Made by a program: the position numbers and the translations under genes
NCBI RefSeq assembly: GCF_014649835.1
Contig: NZ_BMTU01000018.1
Span: 62,001 to 126,000 of the forward strand
Length of the DNA: 64,000 bases
Direction: 5' to 3'
From: Streptomyces pilosus
GTDB taxonomy: Bacteria; Actinomycetota; Actinomycetes; Streptomycetales; Streptomycetaceae
The notes under the pieces: model-generated
Told to the model about the DNA's origin: nothing
What the model saw: the letters and a program-made list of their open reading frames with translations, nothing else
Database searches by the model: none
Shown here: positions 8,083 through 14,926 of the stretch, piece after piece
Layout of the letters: every line of letters starts with the position of its first letter
Numbering within the stretch: position 1 is the first letter of the stretch

Positions 8083-9371
8083 CCGGCGGAACCGAACGCC
8101 TCGTTCATCTTCCGCGCGGCGTCACCGGAGGCGGCGGCCACGCTCTTCTTGCCGGAGACGATCTCCTGGAACATCGTCGGCAGGACCTGGGACGAGTCGA
8201 TCTGCGCCCATGCCGGCGACGCCGGGACGAACTTCGTGTCCGCGGCGAGCGTGTCGACGAACGGCTTGACGAAGCTCTCCTTCGCGGCCGCCTGCTGCCG
8301 CACGTCGGAGAAGGTGGGCAGGAAGCCCATGCCCTCGAAGAGGGCGCCCTGCGCCTTCTTGGAGGCGAGCCGCTTCATCAGGTCGACGGCGAGGGTGCGG
8401 TGCGAGGTGGACTTCAGGACGCCGAGGTTGTTGCCGCCGGCGAACGCGGGGGCGACGGATCCGGCCGCGACACCGGGCAGGGGGACGACGGCGTACTTGC
8501 CCTTGACCTTCCCGGCCTCCACGGCCGCGTGGCTGAAGTCGCCGCCGATGGCCATGGCCGCCTTGCCCGAGGCGAAGGCGGTCACGGTGTCGTTGCCGCC
8601 CATGCCCGCGCACTTGGCGGCCGGGCAGTTGTCGTCGCCGAAGAGCGAGGTGTACGCCTCGATGCCCTTGCGGGCGGCGGCGCTGTCGATGGCGGAGGCG
8701 TAGGAGCCGCCCTTGCCGGTGGCGAGCTCGCCGCCGTGGGCCCAGATGAAGGGCATCGCGCCGTAGGTGTAGGCGCCGCCGACGGCGATGCCGTACAGGT
8801 CGGGCCGGGCGGCGCGGATCTCCTTGGCGGTGGAGATCAACTCGGCCTGGGTCCGGGGGACGTCGAGGCCGAGTTCGTCGAGGACGTCGGTGCGGTAGTA
8901 CAGCGCGCGGACGCCGACGAAGTACGGGGCGCCGTACACCTTGCCGTCGACGGTGACCGACTGCCTGGCGGTGGCGTCGGTGTCCGCGGCCTCGTCCCAG
9001 GCGGCGAACTCCTCGGTGACGTCGGCGAGTCCGCCGTCCTTCACGTAGCCGGCGGTGTCGGTGTTGCCGTACTCGATGAGGTCGGGCGCGGACCCGGGGT
9101 CGTTGAAGGCGGCCTTGATGCGCTGGGCGCGGGTCTCGACGGGGATGTACTCGACGGTGACCTCGGTGTCCTCGTGCGCCTTCTCGAACTCGGCGAGGAC
9201 GGTGTCGACGACCTGTTCCTTGGGTGTGTTGTTGACCTCCTGGAAGAGCCAGACGCGCAGGGTGCCGGTCTTCTCGTCCTTGTCGGAGGAGGTGGTGCCG
9301 GAGGTCTGGGGCGCGCAGGCGGCGGTGGCGAGGACGGCCGCGACGGCGACCGTGCGGGCGGACAGCTTCAT
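8079..9371 (-). CDS. Extracellular sugar-binding lipoprotein of ABC importer
   Basis: 430 aa substrate-binding protein (SBP family 1). Signal peptide MKLSARTVAVAAVLATAAC ends in a lipobox with the lipidated Cys at residue 19, so it is membrane-anchored outside the cell. ATG at 9371 is preceded by GGAGGAGT; the frame runs further upstream but without a signal peptide. Motifs such as LRVWLFQEVNN, DLIEYGNTDTAGYVKDGGLAD, GAPYFVGVRALYYRTDVLDELGLDVP and KAAMAIGGDFS are typical for oligosaccharide-binding proteins. First gene of the operon ending in the GH20 hexosaminidase; a GlcNAc or chitobiose-type ligand is an inference from this partner and from the dre-like site upstream. Confidence 0.92.
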   Translation of the reverse strand: MKLSARTVAVAAVLATAACAPQTSGTTSSDKDEKTGTLRVWLFQEVNNTPKEQVVDTVLAEFEKAHEDTEVTVEYIPVETRAQRIKAAFNDPGSAPDLIEYGNTDTAGYVKDGGLADVTEEFAAWDEAADTDATARQSVTVDGKVYGAPYFVGVRALYYRTDVLDELGLDVPRTQAELISTAKEIRAARPDLYGIAVGGAYTYGAMPFIWAHGGELATGKGGSYASAIDSAAARKGIEAYTSLFGDDNCPAAKCAGMGGNDTVTAFASGKAAMAIGGDFSHAAVEAGKVKGKYAVVPLPGVAAGSVAPAFAGGNNLGVLKSTSHRTLAVDLMKRLASKKAQGALFEGMGFLPTFSDVRQQAAAKESFVKPFVDTLAADTKFVPASPAWAQIDSSQVLPTMFQEIVSGKKSVAAASGDAARKMNEAFGSAG

Positions 9372-9392
9372 GGAGTGACTCCTCCGAGCGCG

Positions 9393-9407
9393 TTGCAACA
9401 TATGCAA
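9393..9407 (-). promoter_or_regulatory. Inverted repeat TTGCA-N5-TGCAA in the sugar-importer leader
   Basis: TTGCAACATATGCAA is an inverted repeat with 5-nt arms, centred ~29 nt upstream of the binding-protein ATG. Its position between RBS and presumed promoter would suit an operator for a repressor. No specific regulator is identified. Confidence 0.4.
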
Positions 9408-9465
9408 TAGCGGTTTCGCTGTGCACAACACACCGGAGGCTAGGGACTCGGTGAACCACGCCACA

Positions 9466-9481
9466 AGAGGTCTCCACCACT
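9466..9481. promoter_or_regulatory. Candidate DasR-responsive element (dre)
   Basis: AGAGGTCTCCACCACT matches 13 of 16 positions of the DasR consensus A(G/C)TGGTCTAGACCA(G/C)T (consensus from memory of the GntR-family regulator DasR). It lies ~95 nt upstream of the binding-protein ATG, in front of an importer/hexosaminidase operon, exactly the kind of gene DasR controls in response to glucosamine-6-phosphate. Site match is seen; binding is inferred. Confidence 0.55.
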
Positions 9482-9525
9482 CTGTGACCGGCGGAAGCAC
9501 CCTGTGCAACGCGCGGGCAGCACAA

Positions 9526-9562
9526 AGGCCCCCAGGGCGCGCAAAGCGCACCCCGGGGGCCT
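9526..9562 (-). terminator. Terminator hairpin downstream of the DUF3039 gene
   Basis: AGGCCCCC (9526-9533) pairs with GGGGGCCT (9555-9562), and the inner GGGCGCGC/GCGCACCC extends the stem around an AAA loop. It sits 40 nt past the DUF3039 stop codon. Confidence 0.6.
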
Positions 9563-9602
9563 CGGAGAGTTCAGGTCCGGCGAGAGGGGAGAAGCGGGGG
9601 GA

Positions 9603-9890
9603 CTACTTGTCGCCCTTGCCCTTGCCCTGGTCGTCGCCGCCGGCGCCCATGGACTCGTAGATCTCCTTGCACATGGGGCAGACCGGGTACTTCTTCGGGT
9701 CCCGGCCGGGCACCCAGACCTTGCCGCACAGCGCCACGACGGGCGTGCCGTCGAGGGCGCTCGCCATGATCTTGTCCTTCTGGACGTAATGGGCGAAGCG
9801 CTCGTGGTCGCCGTCGCCGTGGGACGTCTGCGGCGTCGGCTCGACGAGGGTCCCCGTACCAGTCCCGCGCTCGGGCTCAAGAGTGCTCAT
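9603..9890 (-). CDS. DUF3039 zinc-ribbon-like small protein
   Basis: 95 aa soluble protein of the actinobacterial DUF3039 family; function unknown. The conserved part contains HERFAHYVQKDKIMASALDGTPVVALCGKVW and CPMCKEIYESMG: one Cys after ALCGK and a CPxC knuckle that could bind a metal. Lys/Gly-rich tail. The ATG at 9890 is chosen; a TTG three codons upstream (9899) is also possible because neither has a clear ribosome site. It follows the YqgE gene by ~30 nt and may be co-transcribed with it. Confidence 0.8.
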   Translation of the reverse strand: MSTLEPERGTGTGTLVEPTPQTSHGDGDHERFAHYVQKDKIMASALDGTPVVALCGKVWVPGRDPKKYPVCPMCKEIYESMGAGGDDQGKGKGDK

Positions 9891-9920
9891 AACAGCCAAG
9901 GGTACTGAAGGCGAGGGGCA

Positions 9921-10493
9921 TCAGTTGAGCGAAGGGTCGTCCGGATAGGTGGCCACCATCGCCAGCTCACTGCGCTGGCGGCGCAGCACCTCCCGCCAGA
10001 GCCGCTCGGGGAACGGGGAGGACACGTCGCCGGGCTCCGACTCCACCACGTACCAGGCGCCGTCCACCAGCTCGTCCTCCAGCTGGCCGGGGCCCCAGCC
10101 GGCGTAACCGGCGAAGATCCGCAGGGAGCCGAGGACGGAGGCGAGCAGCTCCGGCGGGGCCTCCAGGTCGACCAGTCCGATCGCGCCGTGCACCCGGCGC
10201 CAGCCCAGGGGCGCGGCCTCCCCCGCCGTACCGCCCGGGACGACGGCCACGCCGAGGGCCGAGTCCAGGGACACCGGGCCGCCCTGGAAGACGACCCCGG
10301 GCTCGCCGGCCAGGTCGGCCCAGCCCTCCAGGATGTCGCCGACGTCCACCGGCGTCGGACGGTTGAGGACGACGCCGAGCGAGCCCTCCTCGTCGTGGTC
10401 GAGGAGGAGCACCACCGCGCGGTCGAAATTCGGGTCCGCCAGAGCGGGAGTGGCCACGAGCAGCCGCCCTGTGAGCGAGGACACCTCGGTCAT
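9921..10493 (-). CDS. YqgE/AlgH family protein (DUF179)
   Basis: 190 aa protein of the YqgE/AlgH family, whose exact role is unknown. Family motifs are complete: GRLLVATPALADPNFDRAVV near the N-terminus, DEEGSLGVVLNRPT, the GGPV box (VFQGGPVSLDSALG), and the late RIFAGYAGWGPGQLEDEL. A second ATG nine nt upstream (10502, MSG-) is an alternative start. Divergent from murA across ~250 nt that should hold both promoters; co-directional with the DUF3039 gene. Confidence 0.88.
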   Translation of the reverse strand: MTEVSSLTGRLLVATPALADPNFDRAVVLLLDHDEEGSLGVVLNRPTPVDVGDILEGWADLAGEPGVVFQGGPVSLDSALGVAVVPGGTAGEAAPLGWRRVHGAIGLVDLEAPPELLASVLGSLRIFAGYAGWGPGQLEDELVDGAWYVVESEPGDVSSPFPERLWREVLRRQRSELAMVATYPDDPSLN

Positions 10494-10747
10494 GCCAGAC
10501 ATGATCCCGCATCCACCCCCCACAGGGGGAGGCAATGGGGGTACGGGAGTGAACGCAGCTCAGGGCAGACGGGAGCACGCCCGGCGCGCACGGCCCGCGG
10601 TGACCGCTCGTGGCCGCCCCCGGACGGGGCGTGTTGTGACAGAGCCATGACCTTCCCGGTCCGTCCACGGGCTTACAGAAGGGGGGCCCCGGGCGATTAC
10701 TCTGTGGCATTCAGGCCCTGCCCCCCTCCCCACGGAACGCGAGATTC

Positions 10748-12088
10748 ATGACCGTCAACGACGATGTCCTGCTTGTCCACGGCGGAACCCCGCTGGAGGG
10801 CGAGATCCGTGTCCGCGGTGCGAAGAACCTCGTACCGAAGGCCATGGTCGCCGCGCTGCTCGGCAGCGCACCGAGCCGTCTGCGCAACGTCCCGGACATC
10901 CGTGACGTCCGGGTCGTACGGGGTCTGCTGCAACTGCACGGCGTGACGGTCCTGCCGGGGGACGAACCGGGTGAGCTGGTGCTCGACCCGACGCGCGTGG
11001 AGAGCGCCAACGTCGCTGACATCGATGCCCACGCCGGTTCCTCGCGGATCCCGATCCTGCTGTGCGGCCCGCTGCTGCACCGGCTCGGGCACGCGTTCAT
11101 CCCGGGTCTGGGCGGCTGCGACATCGGCGGCCGGCCCATCGACTTCCACTTCGACGTGCTGCGCCAGTTCGGCGCCACCATCGAGAAGCGGGCGGACGGC
11201 CAGTACCTGGAGGCCCCGCAGCGGCTGCGCGGCACCAAGATCCGGCTGCCGTACCCGTCCGTCGGCGCGACCGAGCAGGTGCTGCTCACGGCGGTCCTCG
11301 CGGAGGGCGTCACCGAGCTGTCCAACGCGGCGGTGGAGCCGGAGATCGAGGACCTGATCTGCGTCCTGCAGAAAATGGGCGCGATCATCGCGATGGACAC
11401 CGACCGCACGATCCGTGTCACCGGTGTGGACAAGCTCGGCGGCTACACCCACCGCGCCCTGTCCGACCGCTTGGAAGCCGCCTCGTGGGCGTCCGCCGCG
11501 CTGGCCACCGAGGGCAACATCTACGTCCACGGCGCCCAGCAGCGCTCGATGATGACGTTCCTGAACACCTACCGCAAGGTCGGCGGCGCCTTCGAGATCG
11601 ACGACGAGGGCATCCGTTTCTGGCACCCCGGCGGGCAGCTGAAGTCGATCGCGCTGGAGACCGACGTGCACCCCGGTTTCCAGACCGACTGGCAGCAGCC
11701 CCTGGTGGTCGCGCTGACCCAGGCGACGGGCCTGTCGATCATCCACGAGACGGTCTACGAGTCCCGCCTCGGCTTCACCTCCGCGCTCAACCAGATGGGC
11801 GCGCACATCCAGCTGTACCGCGAGTGCCTGGGCGGCTCCGACTGCCGCTTCGGCCAGCGCAACTTCCTGCACTCGGCGGTCGTCTCGGGACCGACCCGCC
11901 TCCAGGGCGCCGACCTGGTCATCCCCGACCTGCGCGGCGGCTTCTCCTACCTCATCGCCGCCCTCGCCGCCCAGGGCACCTCCCGCGTCCACGGCATCGG
12001 CCTGATCAACCGCGGCTACGAGAACTTCATGGAGAAGCTCATGGAGCTGGGCGCGAAGGTCGAGCTCCCCGGCAAGGCCCTCGGCTGA
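10748..12088 (+). CDS. murA: UDP-N-acetylglucosamine 1-carboxyvinyltransferase MurA
   Basis: 446 aa cytoplasmic enzyme that transfers enolpyruvate from PEP to UDP-GlcNAc, the first committed step of peptidoglycan synthesis. Seen: GAKNLVPKAMVAALL near residue 24 and the catalytic loop GGCDIGGRPID with the active-site Cys (about residue 124) retained, so the enzyme should be inhibited by fosfomycin, unlike Cys-to-Asp variants. The inverted alpha/beta repeats and the C-terminal DLRGGFSYLIAALAAQGTS are present. The 3' end of this gene is duplicated 139 nt downstream together with a 36-nt hairpin repeat (see repeat entries); the intact gene is the upstream copy. Confidence 0.97.
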   Translation: MTVNDDVLLVHGGTPLEGEIRVRGAKNLVPKAMVAALLGSAPSRLRNVPDIRDVRVVRGLLQLHGVTVLPGDEPGELVLDPTRVESANVADIDAHAGSSRIPILLCGPLLHRLGHAFIPGLGGCDIGGRPIDFHFDVLRQFGATIEKRADGQYLEAPQRLRGTKIRLPYPSVGATEQVLLTAVLAEGVTELSNAAVEPEIEDLICVLQKMGAIIAMDTDRTIRVTGVDKLGGYTHRALSDRLEAASWASAALATEGNIYVHGAQQRSMMTFLNTYRKVGGAFEIDDEGIRFWHPGGQLKSIALETDVHPGFQTDWQQPLVVALTQATGLSIIHETVYESRLGFTSALNQMGAHIQLYRECLGGSDCRFGQRNFLHSAVVSGPTRLQGADLVIPDLRGGFSYLIAALAAQGTSRVHGIGLINRGYENFMEKLMELGAKVELPGKALG

Positions 12089-12100
12089 CCCCACCCGCCC
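12028..12100 (+). repeat. murA: Copy A of 73-nt direct repeat (murA 3' end)
   Basis: The last 61 nt of murA plus 12 nt past the stop. It is repeated at 12167-12239 with only two substitutions (CTG to CCG and GCGCGAAG to GCGCAAAG). This is the original copy because it is continuous with the full gene. Confidence 0.95.
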
Positions 12101-12130
12101 CCCACCCCGGCCCCGGCGACCCCGCCCCGG

Positions 12131-12166
12131 CTGGGGGTCCGGGGGTCACCCCCCGGGCAGACACAG
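12131..12166. repeat. 36-nt GC-rich hairpin repeat, copy 1
   Basis: Begins CTGGGGGTCCGGGGG, contains the stem CCGGGGG/CCCCCGG with a 3-4-nt loop and ends GACACAG. It matches the two copies at 50058-50093 and 50153-50188 at about 31 of 36 positions. The duplicated murA end (copy B) starts at the very next base. Confidence 0.9.
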
Positions 12167-12239
12167 CATGGAGAAGCTCATGGAGCCGGGCGCAAAGGTC
12201 GAGCTCCCCGGCAAGGCCCTCGGCTGACCCCACCCGCCC
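12167..12239 (+). repeat. Copy B of 73-nt direct repeat (duplicated murA 3' end)
   Basis: 97% identical to 12028-12100. It starts directly after the ...CAG end of the hairpin repeat. The unit (gene end + spacer + hairpin) is 139 nt long. Its low divergence suggests either a fairly recent event or gene conversion. Confidence 0.95.
12168..12227 (+). pseudogene. murA C-terminal fragment (19-codon remnant ORF)
   Basis: The duplicated segment still reads in the murA frame from an internal Met: MEKLMEPGAKVELPGKALG then stop. It has no ribosome site of its own and no catalytic residues, so it is a gene fragment, not a gene. Confidence 0.8.
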
Positions 12240-12247
12240 GTGCGCAG

Positions 12248-12295
12248 ACGCCGCTGGGGCGGTCACCCGAAGAGGGGTGACCGCCCCAGCGGCGT
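12248..12295. terminator. Strong bidirectional terminator between murA and hup
   Basis: A perfect 21-bp inverted repeat (arms 12248-12268 and 12275-12295, core GCTGGGGCGGTCACCC / GGGTGACCGCCCCAGC) with a 6-nt loop GAAGAG. It lies between the convergent murA and HU genes and can serve both. Confidence 0.88.
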
Positions 12296-12398
12296 ATGTG
12301 CGAGCGCCCTCCAGGGGCGCGGGGAACTGCGCGACCTGCCACGGACTGCCCGCGGCCGCCCACGGCGCCCGGCCCGGACGGCGCTCAGGCGCCTGCGC

Positions 12399-12680
12399 TC
12401 ACTTGCCCTTGGCGGCTTCCTTCAGCTTCGAGCCCGCGGAGACCTTCACGCTGTAGCCGGCCGGAATCTGGATCGGCTCACCGGTCTGCGGGTTGCGCGC
12501 GGTACGAGCGGCCCGGTGGGTGCGCTCGAAGGTCAGGAAGCCGGGGACGGTGACCTTCTCGTCGCCCTTGGAGACGATGTCGCCGACGACCTCGGCGAAC
12601 GCGGCCAGCACGGCGTCGGCGTCCTTGCGGGTCACCTCGGCGCGGTCGGCCAGCGCGGCCACCAGCTCACTGCGGTTCAT
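12399..12680 (-). CDS. hup: HU family nucleoid DNA-binding protein
   Basis: 93 aa histone-like protein that bends and compacts DNA as a dimer. Full HU signature: MNRSELVAALADRAEVTRKDA, then the DNA-binding arm region GFLTFERTHRAARTARNPQTGEPIQIPA and the C-terminal KVSAGSKLKEAAK. It is the short HU type, without the Lys/Ala-rich histone-H1-like tail found in the second Streptomyces HU-like protein (HupS). GGGAG 7 nt before the ATG. Transcribed toward murA. Confidence 0.96.
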   Translation of the reverse strand: MNRSELVAALADRAEVTRKDADAVLAAFAEVVGDIVSKGDEKVTVPGFLTFERTHRAARTARNPQTGEPIQIPAGYSVKVSAGSKLKEAAKGK

Positions 12681-12981
12681 GTTCTTACTCCCGTGTTCTT
12701 CTTGCCGTTGAGGCGTGCCACGCGGCGAAGCCGCATGTAGGGCACGGCGAAGCCGATGCTGCCAGGTTCCTCGGTGAGTCCCCGGACCCGGGTCCGTCGT
12801 CAGACCCTTCGCGCCCAGGGACGCATCCTGCCCCTACCTGCGGCGGTAATGCCAATCCGGCACCCGCAGGAAGTCGTGAGAACACCCGAGGGAGTCACAC
12901 GAAAAGCGCCACGGGCGGCGCGCGGTGACGCTCCGTCCGCTTCCGGCGGCGGACAGCGAGGGGCCGCCACAGCCCGGGTCC

Positions 12982-13005
12982 GGCCGCCCACGATAGAGGG
13001 CGGCC
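12982..13005 (-). terminator. Second hairpin downstream of malic enzyme
   Basis: GGCCGCCC and GGGCGGCC arms around the 8-nt loop ACGATAGA, ~75 nt past the malic enzyme stop. Probably a back-up terminator. Confidence 0.5.
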
Positions 13006-13028
13006 TGGACGTACGGGTTCCACGACGC

Positions 13029-13044
13029 GCCGTTTCGAAACGGC
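13029..13044 (-). terminator. Palindromic hairpin after malic enzyme
   Basis: GCCGTTTCGAAACGGC is a perfect 16-nt palindrome ~36 nt past the malic enzyme stop, flanked by CCACG/CGTGG that extend the stem. Best read as the terminator, though a perfect palindrome could also be a protein-binding site. Confidence 0.55.
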
Positions 13045-13080
13045 CGTGGCGATCCTCACAGCCCGCTCACCGCACGGGGT

Positions 13081-14490
13081 CTAGGCTCCCGCGGCCTTCG
13101 CCGCCTCGCGCACCGCGCCGGCGACCGCGCCCGCGACCTTGTCGTTGAACACGCTGGGGATGATGTAGTTCGGGTTCAGTTCGTCCTCGGTCACCACGTC
13201 GGCGAGCGCCTTCGCGGCGGCCAGCATCATCTCCGTGTTGACGGTGCGGGACTGCGCGTCCAGCAGACCGCGGAACACCCCGGGGAAGACCAGCACGTTG
13301 TTGATCTGGTTGGGGAAGTCGGAGCGGCCGGTGGCCACAACGGCCGCCGTCTGACGGGCGATTGCCGGGTCGACCTCGGGGTCGGGGTTCGCGAGCGCGA
13401 ACACGACGGCGCCGTCGGCCATCGCCGCGACGTCCTCGCCGTCGAGGACGTTGGGGGCGGAGACGCCGATGAAGACGTCCGCCCCGCGCACGGCCTCCTT
13501 CAGCGTGCCGGTGAGGTTCTCGGGGTTGGTGTTGTCGGCGATCCAGCACAGGGCGGAGCCGGGGGCGGCGTCCACCAGGTCCTCGCGGCCCGCGTGCACC
13601 ACGCCGTGGATGTCGGCCACCACGGCGTTCTTCACGCCGGCGGCGAGCAGCAGCTTCAGGATGGCCGTGCCGGCCGCGCCGGCGCCGGACATCACGACGC
13701 GGATGCCGTCGATCGACTTGCCGGTGACGCGCAGCGCGTTGGTGAGCGCGGCCAGGACGACGATCGCGGTGCCGTGCTGGTCGTCGTGGAAGACGGGGAT
13801 GTCCAGGGCTTCGCGCAGCCGGGCCTCGATCTCGAAGCAGCGGGGCGCGGAGATGTCCTCGAGGTTGATGCCGGCGAAGCCCGGGGCGATGGCCTTCACG
13901 ATCTCGACGATCGCGTCGGTGTCCTGGGTGTCCAGGCAGATCGGCCAGGCGTCGATGCCGGCGAACCGCTTGAAGAGGGCCGCCTTGCCCTCCATGACCG
14001 GCAGCGCGGCCTTGGGGCCGATGTTGCCCAGGCCCAGCACGGCGGAGCCGTCCGTCACGACCGCAACGGAGTTGCGCTTGATGGTGAGGCGGCGGGCGTC
14101 CTCGGGGTTCTCGGCGATCGCCATGCAGACCCGGGCCACGCCCGGGGTGTACACCATGGAGAGGTCGTCACGGTTGCGGATGGGGTGCTTCGACGCCATC
14201 TCGATCTTGCCGCCGAGGTGCATCAGGAACGTACGGTCGGAGACCTTGCCCAGGGTGACGCCCTCGATACCGCGCAGCTGTTCGACGATCTCGTCGGCGT
14301 GGGCGGTGGAGGTGGCGGCGATGGTGACGTCGATGCGGAGCCGTTCGTGGCCGGACGCCGTCACGTCGAGGCCGGTCACCGAGCCTCCGTGGGACTCGAC
14401 TGCCCCGGTGAGCTGGGAGACCGCGGTTCCACCCGCGGGCACCTCCAGCCGGATGGTCATCGAGTAGGAGACGCTGGGCGCCGTTGCCAT
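13081..14490 (-). CDS. NAD(P)-dependent malic enzyme with N-terminal ACT domain
   Basis: 469 aa cytoplasmic enzyme that decarboxylates malate to pyruvate, making NAD(P)H. N-terminal ~75 residues look like an ACT regulatory domain (SYSMTIRLEVPAGGTAVSQLTGAVESHGG); then the malic domain with SMVYTPGVARVC, the metal/substrate site CLDTQDTDAIVEIVKAIAP and GINLEDISAPRCFEIE, HDDQHGTAIV, and the Rossmann motif GAGAAGTA (~residues 270-277). ATG at 14490 has AGAGGAAG upstream. Monocistronic between terminators. Co-factor choice (NAD or NADP) cannot be fixed from what is visible. Confidence 0.95.
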   Translation of the reverse strand: MATAPSVSYSMTIRLEVPAGGTAVSQLTGAVESHGGSVTGLDVTASGHERLRIDVTIAATSTAHADEIVEQLRGIEGVTLGKVSDRTFLMHLGGKIEMASKHPIRNRDDLSMVYTPGVARVCMAIAENPEDARRLTIKRNSVAVVTDGSAVLGLGNIGPKAALPVMEGKAALFKRFAGIDAWPICLDTQDTDAIVEIVKAIAPGFAGINLEDISAPRCFEIEARLREALDIPVFHDDQHGTAIVVLAALTNALRVTGKSIDGIRVVMSGAGAAGTAILKLLLAAGVKNAVVADIHGVVHAGREDLVDAAPGSALCWIADNTNPENLTGTLKEAVRGADVFIGVSAPNVLDGEDVAAMADGAVVFALANPDPEVDPAIARQTAAVVATGRSDFPNQINNVLVFPGVFRGLLDAQSRTVNTEMMLAAAKALADVVTEDELNPNYIIPSVFNDKVAGAVAGAVREAAKAAGA

Positions 14491-14594
14491 GGCCGACTTC
14501 CTCTGCTTTCACCGTGTCGCGAATGTGCTGTCCGATCGTCGCACCTACCGCTGAGTACGCGGTAGCCGCCCTGGATTGCGGACTTTTTGTTCAC

Positions 14595-14606
14595 CGGTAC
14601 GTACCG
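14595..14606. promoter_or_regulatory. Perfect 12-nt palindrome upstream of malic enzyme
   Basis: CGGTACGTACCG, ~105 nt upstream of the malic enzyme ATG. Candidate operator; regulator unknown. Confidence 0.35.
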
Positions 14607-14663
14607 TATGACGGAAGCAGGTTTCCGGCTCGCGAGAGTCAGCGAGAGGTGCGGGGGCAACGA

Positions 14664-14699
14664 AAGAGGTCCACGTCACTGTCGTGACGTGGACCTCTT
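14664..14699 (-). terminator. 16-bp hairpin downstream of HelD-like gene
   Basis: AAGAGGTCCACGTCAC (14664-14679) pairs perfectly with 14684-14699 around a 4-nt loop. On the minus strand it ends in CTCTTTCG, so it can act as a terminator 228 nt past the helicase stop. The long untranslated 3' segment is unusual. Confidence 0.6.
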
Positions 14700-14926
14700 C
14701 GATGTCTGTGACACCGACCCGCCATGCTCGCCTCGCGGCAAGTGGTCGCTCGTAGCGACGAAGGTTGGGCCCGGGGGCTTGGATCGGGCCGGTGCCACGT
14801 CCAGGCTAACAAACGGATGCCGTATGACCATTCCCGTGGCACAACCGCTTTTCCGGGGCGTCCGGACGGGGGCGCACGGCAGCGGCCCGGCGCCCCGTCC
14901 GGCGCCGTCAGTCCCGTCCGGCGTCG

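Larger units (their letters stand above)
12681..13080. other. Intergenic region between hup and the malic enzyme gene
   Basis: 400 nt with no supported gene. Contains the hup promoter (not individually resolvable), and on the malic-enzyme side two hairpins: GGCCGCCC/GGGCGGCC (12982-12989 with 12998-13005) and a perfect palindrome at 13029-13044. Confidence 0.6.
14491..14926. other. Intergenic region between malic enzyme and HelD-like ATPase gene
   Basis: 436 nt, no supported ORF. It contains a 12-nt palindrome near the malic promoter (14595-14606), a strong 16-bp hairpin (14664-14699), and a long-range inverted repeat GTGCCACG (14792-14799) / CGTGGCAC (14835-14842). The amount of inverted-repeat structure would allow a small RNA, but no promoter or conserved RNA fold is recognised. 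Confidence 0.5.
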
